Shown here: piece after piece, positions 1 to 5,724 of the stretch
How positions within the stretch are numbered: the stretch's first letter is position 1
How the letters are laid out: each line of letters starts with the position of its first letter
Assembly: GCA_964412405.1 (NCBI GenBank)
Contig: CAYPOB010000024.1
Coordinates: 1-14,099, forward strand
Direction: 5' to 3'
From: JAJOKI01 sp964412405
GTDB lineage: Archaea; Halobacteriota; UBA148; JAJOKI01
DNA: 14,099 nt
Notes under the pieces: generated by a model
Database searches by the model: none
Told to the model about the DNA's origin: nothing
Seen by the model: only the letters and a program-made list of their open reading frames with translations
Program-made: the position numbers and the translations under genes

Positions 1-1343
1 CTCATAGCCTCGATCACCGTTGCCGTCCCTGGCGTTATGTCGCCACCCGCGAAAACCCCATCTATGGACGTCATACCACCTTCATTAATCTCGATGGCGC
101 CGCCCCTTGTCGTCTTTAGCCCCTTCGTCACCTTTGAAATCAATGGATTCGGACTTTGCCCGATGGCTATTATCACCGTGTCGACATCTAAGGTAAATTC
201 AGAACCCTCTATTGGAATCGGTATTCTCCGCCCTGACTTGTCGGAATCGCCCAATTTCATCTTGACACACTCTACCCGTTTCACCCAACCGTCCTTGTCG
301 CCCATTATCCTGACTGGATTGGTGAGAAGTTTAAAGTGAATACCCTCCTCTTTGGCACGTTCTATCTCTTCTAATCTGGCAGGCATCTCCTTTTCTGATC
401 GGCGGTAGATGATGCATACATCCTCGCCGCCGAGCCTCAATGCCACTCTTGCCGAATCTATTGCGACATTGCCCGCACCGATTACTGCCACCTTTTTGCC
501 GATTTTGATGGGCGTATCGTATTCAGGGAACTTATATGCCTTCATCAGGTTCGTCCTGATCAGGAATTCATTGGAAGAATACACTCCATTCAGGTTTTCA
601 CCTGGTATGTTCAGGAAGCGCGGCAGTCCAGCACCAGTTCCGATAAACACTGCATCGAATTTTTCAAGAAGTCCATCGACTCCGATCGACCTTCCAATGA
701 CTACGTTTGTCTGAATGGAAACGCCCAATCGCTTTACATACTCAATCTCTGCTTGAACTATCTCCTTTGGCAGTCTGAATTCTGGGATGCCGTATATAAG
801 CACACCGCCAGCTTCGTGCAGTGCCTCGTAGATGGTTGCATCATGACCAAGTTTAGCCAAATCTGCCGCAGCCGTGAGTCCGGCGGGTCCCGAGCCGATA
901 ACTGCAACTATTTTGCCAGATGTTTCTGCTTTTTTAGATGCTTTTATGCCCTTTTTCCTTTCATGGTCCGCCACGAATCTCTCAAGCCCGCCTATTGCAA
1001 GCGTTTCTCCTTTTCTGTTCAGTATGCACCGCTTCTCGCATTGGTTTTCATATGGGCATACCCGCCCGCAAACCGCAGGGAGGGCGTTCCTCTCTTTGAT
1101 AACTTCGATTGCAGAGTCAAAATCGCCCTTTGATACATATTCGACAAATCGCGGTATATTCGTCTCGGTGGGACATCCCTGCACGCATCCTGCTTTGACA
1201 TGTTTACTTTGAACCCGATCACATCGAAGGCACCTTTTTGCCTCGCCTATTGCCTGTTCTGCACTATAACCCAGGGCTACTTCATCAAAATTATGTCCGC
1301 GTCTTTTTATATTCAGTTCTGGCATTGACGGTCTCAATGGCAT
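1..1343 (-). CDS. NfnL/SudA/GltA-type NADP oxidoreductase large subunit (partial, C-terminus beyond window)
   Basis: This flavoprotein is the large subunit of the NADH-dependent ferredoxin:NADP+ oxidoreductase (Nfn) / sulfide dehydrogenase family, related to the glutamate synthase small chain. It moves electrons between ferredoxin, NAD(H) and NADP(H) in the cytoplasm. The visible 447 codons are open to the left edge, so the C-terminus is missing. They show an N-terminal double [4Fe-4S] domain with Cys 38, 41, 53, 57 and Cys 92, 96, 102, 106, then the FAD motif GSGPAG (150-155), an NADP-binding motif VIGAGNVAID near 287, and the second FAD motif GVFAGGDI close to the edge. I chose ATG 1343, which overlaps the end of the small-subunit gene by 10 bp, so the two are probably co-translated. 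An in-frame ATG at 1325 is the alternative. The first cluster motif is C-x2-C-x11-C-x3-CP, with a longer middle gap than the usual about four residues. Nfn versus sulfide dehydrogenase activity cannot be told from sequence. Confidence 0.9.
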   Translation of the reverse strand, partial: MPLRPSMPELNIKRRGHNFDEVALGYSAEQAIGEAKRCLRCDRVQSKHVKAGCVQGCPTETNIPRFVEYVSKGDFDSAIEVIKERNALPAVCGRVCPYENQCEKRCILNRKGETLAIGGLERFVADHERKKGIKASKKAETSGKIVAVIGSGPAGLTAAADLAKLGHDATIYEALHEAGGVLIYGIPEFRLPKEIVQAEIEYVKRLGVSIQTNVVIGRSIGVDGLLEKFDAVFIGTGAGLPRFLNIPGENLNGVYSSNEFLIRTNLMKAYKFPEYDTPIKIGKKVAVIGAGNVAIDSARVALRLGGEDVCIIYRRSEKEMPARLEEIERAKEEGIHFKLLTNPVRIMGDKDGWVKRVECVKMKLGDSDKSGRRIPIPIEGSEFTLDVDTVIIAIGQSPNPLISKVTKGLKTTRGGAIEINEGGMTSIDGVFAGGDITPGTATVIEAM

Positions 1344-2167
1344 TTCTCTTCTCCAAACTTCTGTAAGGTGATTTCTTCTTCATCCAGGTAAATCCGCTGT
1401 CGGTTCATAAGTTCTTCAAAATCGACGAGATGCGCATCGAATTCTGGCCCATCCACGCAGGCAAATTCGCTCTTGCCATCTATCGTTACCCTACAGGCGC
1501 CGCACATGCCAGTTCCATCTATCATGATGGGATTCAGACTGACCACCGTTTTTATGTCGTAGCGCTTTGTTAGATTGCTTACTGCCTTCATCATCACGAC
1601 GGGCCCCACAGCCAGCACCAAGTCGATATTTTTTTGCGCGTCTATTAATCCTTGCAGCACATCGGTTACAAAGCCGCGATGCCCTTTTGAACCATCATCG
1701 GTGGCGATGTAGAGTTCATCACTCGCCTTTCGTATCTCTTCTTCCTGAATCAATAATTCCCTGGTCCTCGCCCCGATTATGGAGATAACCTCATTCCCTG
1801 CCTTTTTAAAGGCTTTAATCTCGAGATAAATGGGCGCAATTCCCACTCCCCCGCCGATACAAACGACAGTGCCGTATTTTTTTCTCACCGTAGCGTTTCC
1901 AAGCGGACCAACCAGATCTGTAATATAATCTCCCTCATTCAAGTCTCCCAACTGCTTTGTAGTCTTGCCAACCTCATGAAATATGGTGGTAATGGACCCC
2001 CTTTGTACATCAAAGTCGGCAATGGTCAGAGGTATCCTTTCCCCATTTTCATCTATTCGTAGGATCACAAATTGTCCTGCTTTGGCTTTTTTGGCGACCA
2101 GTGGAGCTTTAATTTCAAGTAACTTGACATCCGGGGCGATCTCTTTTTTAGTAATTATCTTGTGCAA
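1334..2167 (-). CDS. NfnS/SudB-type small subunit (FAD, NAD and [2Fe-2S] protein)
   Basis: This is the partner of the large subunit encoded just downstream. It is a ferredoxin-NADP reductase-fold protein of the dihydroorotate dehydrogenase electron-transfer / sulfide dehydrogenase small-subunit family. It carries an FAD-binding region with RIPLTIADFD, a nucleotide-binding motif CIGGGVGIAPIY, and a C-terminal [2Fe-2S] site, DGTGMCGACR followed by a further Cys in FACVDG. In studied Nfn complexes the small-subunit cluster is held by three Cys and one Asp, and the Asp of DGTG fits. I chose TTG 2167, which gives 277 residues (normal for the family). It has GGAG eight bases upstream, and the protein then begins at the conserved LHKIITKKEIAP segment. 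The frame is open further upstream to an ATG at 2284, but that extra part has no family resemblance and overlaps the divergent gene. Together the pair forms an Nfn-like heterodimer. Confidence 0.9.
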   Translation of the reverse strand: MHKIITKKEIAPDVKLLEIKAPLVAKKAKAGQFVILRIDENGERIPLTIADFDVQRGSITTIFHEVGKTTKQLGDLNEGDYITDLVGPLGNATVRKKYGTVVCIGGGVGIAPIYLEIKAFKKAGNEVISIIGARTRELLIQEEEIRKASDELYIATDDGSKGHRGFVTDVLQGLIDAQKNIDLVLAVGPVVMMKAVSNLTKRYDIKTVVSLNPIMIDGTGMCGACRVTIDGKSEFACVDGPEFDAHLVDFEELMNRQRIYLDEEEITLQKFGEEKCH

Positions 2168-2220
2168 TCGATATTCTCCTGTTACACGTATTGGATTGAT
2201 ATATTGATATACTGACAAAG

Positions 2221-2234
2221 TATAAACGTTTATA
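2221..2234. promoter_or_regulatory. Perfect 14-bp palindrome, probable bidirectional TATA element
   Basis: The 84-bp gap between the divergent Nfn-type operon and the DUF116 gene contains TATAAACGTTTATA, a perfect palindrome that presents TATAAA on both strands. The rightward TATAAA (2221-2226) lies about 28 bases before ATG 2252, predicting an almost leaderless DUF116 mRNA. The leftward one lies about 60 bases before the TTG start at 2167, predicting a leader of about 35 bases that carries an SD. It could instead be an operator shared by both genes. Confidence 0.5.
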
Positions 2235-2251
2235 ACTTTTAAGTATGTCGT

Positions 2252-2917
2252 ATGCTCGAACAACTCTACCCGATAATCGGACAAATCGTCGTTTATCTAT
2301 TCTTCATGTTCATAATTGCCACCATCGTCATTGCGATGCTGGCGCTTTATTATTTTAAAACTGGACGTTCCCCCTCTCCAAATATACTGCTATCTGGTTT
2401 ATTGATTTTAGAGGGACACGTCAAGGCATTTTTCCGATTGACGGGGCTGGATGATTCCATCATAGATAATGTGGTGATACAGCTTCAAAACAAAATTTCG
2501 TTGAGACAATTTAATACGCACTCGCCAACAAAGACGGCAATATTTTATCCCCAATGTTTGCGCTCCATAGATTGTACAGCAAAATTATCTCCAGAGGGCA
2601 TTCAATGTGTAAATTGCGGTCGATGCGAGATGGGGGCGGCGAAAAAAATCATGGAGGAACGGGGCTATAATGTCTTTATCGTTCCAGGATCGAGTTTTAT
2701 CAAGCGGATGATACTGAAATACGATATCAAGGCAATAGTGGGTATTGGCTGTACATCCGAGATAAAAAGCGGACTGGAGTTCTGCCACAGATTTGGTCTG
2801 CCCGCCATCGGAATGGTATTGGACAAAGACGGATGCATCTCCACTACTCTGGACTGGGACGTTTTTTATGATACGCTTGATATGGACGATATCACCATTA
2901 AGTCATCGCATTCATGA
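2252..2917 (+). CDS. DUF116 family membrane-anchored cysteine-rich protein
   Basis: This 221-residue protein matches the DUF116 family by its layout. It has one N-terminal membrane segment (about residues 8-34) and a cytoplasmic domain with conserved cysteines at 102, 108, 119, 122 and 125 (pattern C-x5-C-x10-C-x2-C-x2-C) plus Cys 167, 178 and 195. The clustered cysteines suggest metal or iron-sulfur binding, but the function of the family is unknown to me. It is divergent from the Nfn-like operon and shares its palindromic promoter, so a redox link is possible but unproven. The start is ATG 2252 with no SD; a TATA element about 28 bases upstream suggests a leaderless mRNA. Its TGA stop (2915-2917) directly abuts the convergent gene's stop, the two forming TCATGA. 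Confidence 0.85.
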   Translation: MLEQLYPIIGQIVVYLFFMFIIATIVIAMLALYYFKTGRSPSPNILLSGLLILEGHVKAFFRLTGLDDSIIDNVVIQLQNKISLRQFNTHSPTKTAIFYPQCLRSIDCTAKLSPEGIQCVNCGRCEMGAAKKIMEERGYNVFIVPGSSFIKRMILKYDIKAIVGIGCTSEIKSGLEFCHRFGLPAIGMVLDKDGCISTTLDWDVFYDTLDMDDITIKSSHS

Positions 2918-3904
2918 TATCACATTTGTGATATCACTAAGAGAAATCGCTGCGAATCCATTTTTATCTAAATGCTGTGCGAATTTTATTGGCCCGTCCC
3001 CATTGGGATGATATACTATCGTTACATCGGGATTGCATTTTTTTACCATCTCCGTCAGGCCATCGACATCAAGATGGTCGCTTATCTTGATTTGCCGGTG
3101 TCGATATCGCCTTTGTCCACTCAAAATAAATTTGTCAAATCGCTTCGGTAGGCGGCATAAATCCCATGGTGGTACAATGATGATACCCCCCTTATTTCCA
3201 TTCAAGCCAACCAGCGGCTCAACTCGGTCCATCAGCTCTCTGGTCAATTCTAGCGCTTTGTGCTCCATCTCGATTTTGTCATGGTATCCAAAATTTCGGA
3301 TCAATTCGACAGTGCGCTGTGCTTTGCCAAATACATACGCACCAAATGCGACATCTCCTCCGATAGCCTCCTCGAATAAATCGATTTCCTCTTCAAATCT
3401 GCATTGCGGGTCAGCAGGGTTTCCGTAATTCGCCTCCGTGATCAAAACGTCGCATTTTGGGAGGTCTGATGCATCCTTGACATCCCCTGTCGCCAAAATG
3501 GTCGTCCCAACTTCGTTCTCCCAGGAAAATGCTGTTGCGCCAATGGCATGTCCAGTGGGATGAGTACGAACCATAACGCCATCGATGTTTATGGTCTCTC
3601 CAATTTTAAACATCGTTCCTGCAAACTTGCGTTTATATCTAATCTCAAGAGCTTTTGCAGTTTTTTCGGATGCTACAGACTTCTGGGAGAGCATCGCCGA
3701 ATTTCCATAATGGTCTGAATGCGCGTGTGTTATCAAAAAAACGTGAGAGTCCATCGTTCCAGGGGAGCGAGAAGTATCTATTCCAAACAAATGTTGACCA
3801 TCTGATCTAAACAGAATTGACAGATGTGGTTTGTATCCTCTTGGGCTTTTTCTGCGTATTGGCAATATGCCCAGATCAATCAACCTTTTCAAAAGCGCCC
3901 CCAT
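2912..3904 (-). CDS. Metallo-beta-lactamase/beta-CASP family nuclease-like protein
   Basis: This is a metallo-beta-lactamase fold hydrolase that resembles archaeal exonucleases acting in RNA processing (COG1236-like). Near the N-terminus is the zinc motif THAHSDHYGN (HxHxDH), followed by TGHAIGA and ATGDV, which supply the next His and Asp ligands. The middle segment GAYVFGKAQRTVEL resembles the beta-CASP start. The late SDHLDVDGL and YHPNGDG fit the beta-CASP His motifs. With ATG 3904 it has 330 residues, shorter than CPSF-type proteins, and I see no KH domains. ATG 3904 sits directly after a GGGGAGG run and about 30 bases after a TATA-like CTATATATC, so a short-leader mRNA is likely. A TTG at 3931 would add nine residues but has no SD. 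RNA is the most likely substrate; DNA or another phosphodiester is possible. Confidence 0.8.
   Translation of the reverse strand: MGALLKRLIDLGILPIRRKSPRGYKPHLSILFRSDGQHLFGIDTSRSPGTMDSHVFLITHAHSDHYGNSAMLSQKSVASEKTAKALEIRYKRKFAGTMFKIGETINIDGVMVRTHPTGHAIGATAFSWENEVGTTILATGDVKDASDLPKCDVLITEANYGNPADPQCRFEEEIDLFEEAIGGDVAFGAYVFGKAQRTVELIRNFGYHDKIEMEHKALELTRELMDRVEPLVGLNGNKGGIIIVPPWDLCRLPKRFDKFILSGQRRYRHRQIKISDHLDVDGLTEMVKKCNPDVTIVYHPNGDGPIKFAQHLDKNGFAAISLSDITNVIS
2915..2936. repeat. Inverted repeat at the convergent gene junction
   Basis: Two 10-base arms, TGATATCACA and TGTGATATCA, are separated by two T residues. They begin on the DUF116 stop codon and lie within the last codons of the convergent gene. 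A third GATATCAC occurs at 2888-2895. A hairpin here could help end transcription from both sides, although no T-run follows; it could also be a protein-binding site. Confidence 0.5.
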
Positions 3905-3957
3905 CCTCCCCTGATGGAAGTTATATCTCAAGATATATAGATGTATCCTAAAGTATG

Positions 3958-4239
3958 CTATCTCTGGGATTTTAATATATCGTTCAGCGCATCACTCAGT
4001 ACGTCAGCCTGCGTAACGCCTGTGAACCTTTGAACTATTTCATTTTCGACTTCGACGACCAATGTCGGAATGCTGAGCACGCCGTACTTTTTCGCCAATC
4101 CCTGATTTTCGTCTACATTGATTTTTTTGAACTCGACCCTGTCGCCGAATTTACTTTTAAGTTCATCTATGATTGGGTCCTGCGTTCTGCAAGGTCCACA
4201 CCAGTCGGCATAAAAATCCATCAATATTGGTTTGGTCAT
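3958..4239 (-). CDS. trxA: Small thioredoxin / glutaredoxin-like protein
   Basis: This is a thiol-disulfide oxidoreductase of 93 residues with the classic active site WCGPC (Cys 14 and 17) and the cis-proline motif SIPTLV (Pro 58). It is slightly shorter than the usual 105-110 residues because it begins just before the first core strand, a form common in methanogens and related archaea. It should act in the cytoplasm as a general disulfide reductase; the reductant is not shown by the window. The start ATG 4239 has GGAG at a spacing of about six bases. A TATA-like element lies at 4273-4280 on this strand. The gene points the same way as the nuclease gene downstream, 53 bp away from its chosen start, but that gene appears to have its own TATA box. 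Confidence 0.93.
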   Translation of the reverse strand: MTKPILMDFYADWCGPCRTQDPIIDELKSKFGDRVEFKKINVDENQGLAKKYGVLSIPTLVVEVENEIVQRFTGVTQADVLSDALNDILKSQR

Positions 4240-4272
4240 TATATTATCTCCACTACTTGTCTCATTTCCGAC

Positions 4273-4280
4273 TTATATAA
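4273..4280 (-). promoter_or_regulatory. TATA-like box of the thioredoxin gene
   Basis: TTATATAA lies 34-41 bases upstream of ATG 4239. This predicts a start site near 4250 and a leader of about ten bases carrying the SD. The element is symmetric and AT-rich, so the call rests on spacing alone. Confidence 0.4.
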
Positions 4281-4315
4281 TTTTGGGTTTCAATTATTGA
4301 ACTGGAACCGAGATG

Positions 4316-4440
4316 TTAACGGCGTAATTCTTTTAGAGTCCACACATGACTTGCAAGCCCTTCGGCCACATCCTCTGTAATCTTTGAATCTTGTTGCATC
4401 AATTAAGATCGTCGTGGATTCAAATGGTGATTTCTCTATG
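4316..4440 (-). pseudogene. Possible transposase C-terminal remnant
   Basis: Reading leftward, one frame ends with ...AEGLASHVWTLKELRR and a TAA at 4316-4318. This ending resembles the conserved tail of several IS transposases, where a TPAMAAG-like stretch is followed by DHVWTLEELL. The frame is stopped a short way upstream and no catalytic residues, inverted repeats or target duplication are visible. It is at best a worn fragment. The similarity is from memory and weak, so a chance match remains possible. Confidence 0.3.
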
Positions 4441-4531
4441 ACTTAAATACTGGTGGAGTTTAAAGAACCTGAGGGCTCCCTCTTTATCCATATTGCAGAT
4501 ACATGATGGAGGATTTGATATATGCCTAAGT

Positions 4532-4727
4532 GAGATTGGAGAAGCATCAAAATATGTATCTGAGAGTAGTAAAGAAGAAATATCAGGATGTGGATTGAAA
4601 AGGTATTGTTGGGTTTAGAGATAGGACCATTCATGCATACTTTGGAGTGACTTTAACCATTGTGTGGTACATTGTTAAGTAAGAACTTCCTGAATTGAAG
4701 GATCGTATAAAAAGAATCGTGGAATAG
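4532..4727 (+). pseudogene. Decayed HepT (DUF86) family toxin gene remnant
   Basis: The conceptual product reads EIGEASKYVSES, shifts frame at about 4568 (one extra A), then continues VKKKYQDVD, a TGA at 4596-4598 where family members have Trp, KGIVGFRDRTIHAYFGV, TLTIVWYIVK, a TAA at 4680-4682, and ELPELKDRIKRIVE before its TAG at 4725. The IGEASK block, the R-x4-H-x-Y motif (RDRTIHAY) and the IVK..LPELK tail are hallmarks of HepT, the toxin of the MntA/HepT system, in which MntA nucleotidyltransferase modifies the HepT tyrosine. The first part of the gene is not recognisable and no mntA remains. One frameshift and two stops make it non-functional unless there is sequencing error. It lies within a 620-bp stretch (4240-4860) that holds no intact gene, just upstream of a tRNA. 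Confidence 0.72.
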
Positions 4728-4884
4728 ATGTGAAGAATGCATAGTTATTCCCTCCAAAGGTATAAATTGCACTTATGATACTCATACTTTTAAGTGGATA
4801 CTATATGCGGCCAACTTTTGGAACAAAAGATTAATATCGTTCAATCTCTTTTGAATGATTGCTCCGATAGTGTAGTTCGGCCAA

Positions 4885-4908
4885 ATTCAGCTAAGAACTG
4901 AAGGCTAA
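4885..4908 (+). other. tRNA-Glu intron 1 (24 nt, end of D-loop)
   Basis: The exon base block GGCC pairs with intron GGCT as a 4-bp central helix. The bulges are AAA on the 5' side and AAT on the 3' side. An inner hairpin TTCAG-loop-CTGAA completes most of a bulge-helix-bulge motif. Cutting after the second bulge base on each side rejoins GGCCAA to TCAT, the standard Glu sequence. The outer helix is weak, so the motif is relaxed. By my count the intron falls between positions 21 and 22. Confidence 0.8.
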
Positions 4909-4924
4909 TCATGCAGGACTCTCA

Positions 4925-4944
4925 AAAACCAAATGCCTGGAGAA
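4925..4944 (+). other. tRNA-Glu intron 2 (20 nt, canonical 37/38 site)
   Basis: The anticodon-loop bases CTCT pair with intron GGAG (one G-U pair) as the central helix. The bulges are CAA and AAT, and the anticodon stem is the outer helix. The inner part is just a loop, giving the reduced bulge-helix-loop form. Excision restores loop CTCTCAT with anticodon CTC. Confidence 0.8.
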
Positions 4945-5025
4945 TTCCTGCGACTGGGGTTCAAATCCCCATCGGAGCATATCATAGAATGCTTACAAGA
5001 AAAATCCTAACTTCGTTCGGATTCA

Positions 5026-5120
5026 CTTGACTATATAATGTTATACATTATATACTACAAGAAACTGCTGCGCCAACCAGTCCGCAGTTACTTGACATAA
5101 AGTTATACCTTATATACTAC
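5026..5120 (+). promoter_or_regulatory. hisH upstream region with a duplicated promoter-like element
   Basis: Two copies of CTTGAC, a short spacer and TTATAC(A/C)TTATATACTAC occur: 5026-5058 (spacer 9) and 5091-5120 (spacer 6). The 18-base core has one mismatch, and the two cores start 62 bases apart. The first copy is placed to start transcription near 5080, giving a leader of about 40 bases. The second ends one base before ATG 5122, too close to be the promoter of a full-length mRNA, so it may serve as an operator or be a duplication relic. Confidence 0.5.
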
Positions 5121-5121
5121 T

Positions 5122-5724
5122 ATGAAAAAAATCGTCATCATAGATTATGGGCTTGGAAATCTGAGGAGCGCACAAAAGGGGCTTCAATACGCTGGCGCCG
5201 ACGTCATCATATCTAGGAAACCGTCGCAGATCAAACAGGCCGATGGACTTGTATTGCCAGGAGTTGGGGCATTCAAAAGTGCAATAAAAGAGATCAAAAA
5301 TATCCAGGATGCGATTTATAGCACAGTCGCCGATGGTATACCATTATTGGGCATCTGTCTTGGCATGCAGATACTGTTGACTGAAAGCGAAGAGGGTGGT
5401 ATGATCAAAGGACTTGGCATAATTCCAGGGAAGGCCATTCGATTTACCAGCAAGGGCATAAAAGTGCCCCACATGGGTTGGAATTCACTCAAGATAAAGA
5501 AAGGCCATCAATTCATCGAAGGCGTACCGAACGGCTCATATGCATACTTCGTTCATTCATATCATGCAGTCACGGATCTGCAATATATACTGGCCACGTC
5601 TGAATATGGGCAGGAACTTCCAGCCATCATGATAAAGGACAATGTCATTGGAACTCAGTTTCATCCTGAAAAGAGCGGGGATGTTGGCTTGAGGATGCTC
5701 GAGAATTTCGTGGGGATGTGTTGA
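5122..5724 (+). CDS. hisH: Imidazole glycerol phosphate synthase glutaminase subunit HisH
   Basis: HisH hydrolyses glutamine and channels ammonia to HisF, which makes IGP and AICAR in histidine synthesis. The 200 residues form one class I glutamine amidotransferase domain. It has the nucleophile Cys 79 in GICLGMQ, the catalytic His 181 and Glu 183 in GTQFHPEKS, and the family N-terminus IVIIDYGLGNLRS with LVLPGVGAF. Length is normal and the catalytic triad is complete. No hisF lies in the window. ATG 5122 has no clear SD. The next gene begins on its stop codon (TGATG at 5722-5726), so the two are probably translated together. Confidence 0.96.
   Translation: MKKIVIIDYGLGNLRSAQKGLQYAGADVIISRKPSQIKQADGLVLPGVGAFKSAIKEIKNIQDAIYSTVADGIPLLGICLGMQILLTESEEGGMIKGLGIIPGKAIRFTSKGIKVPHMGWNSLKIKKGHQFIEGVPNGSYAYFVHSYHAVTDLQYILATSEYGQELPAIMIKDNVIGTQFHPEKSGDVGLRMLENFVGMC

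Larger units (their letters stand above)
4861..4979 (+). tRNA. tRNA-Glu (anticodon CTC) with two introns
   Basis: The acceptor stem GCTCCGA (4861-4867) pairs with TCGGAGC (4972-4978), followed by discriminator A. The T-arm is TGGGG-TTCAAAT-CCCCA. The anticodon stem CAGGA/TCCTG (plus G26-C44) closes a loop with anticodon CTC at 4921-4923, giving glutamate. The gene is 119 bases. Removing 4885-4908 and 4925-4944 leaves 75 bases with a normal Glu D-arm (GTGT...GGCCAATCAT, with the usual 13-22 mismatch) and a 7-base anticodon loop CTCTCAT. Both removals follow bulge-helix rules, with cuts after the second base of three-base bulges, and both introns end in AA before T. CCA is not encoded. A TATA-like ATTAATATC lies about 27 bases upstream (near 4830-4838). 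Confidence 0.9.

Noticed and set aside
2168..2284. N-terminal extension of the Nfn-like small subunit to 2284
   Set aside because: The extension overlaps the divergent DUF116 gene and the palindromic promoter and lacks family resemblance; TTG 2167 with GGAG fits the family length.
3905..3931. TTG start nine codons upstream for the metallo-beta-lactamase gene
   Set aside because: It has no SD and would lie at or before the start of RNA predicted from the nearby TATA-like element; ATG 3904 is preferred but the matter is not certain.
4030..4380. Rightward open frame of 116 codons
   Set aside because: Its first half is antisense to the thioredoxin gene and its second half has no family match or SD.
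5718..5723. GTG start for the AIR-synthase-like gene
   Set aside because: ATG 5724 begins the conserved MDLEGY segment, overlaps the hisH stop and has a better-spaced SD.
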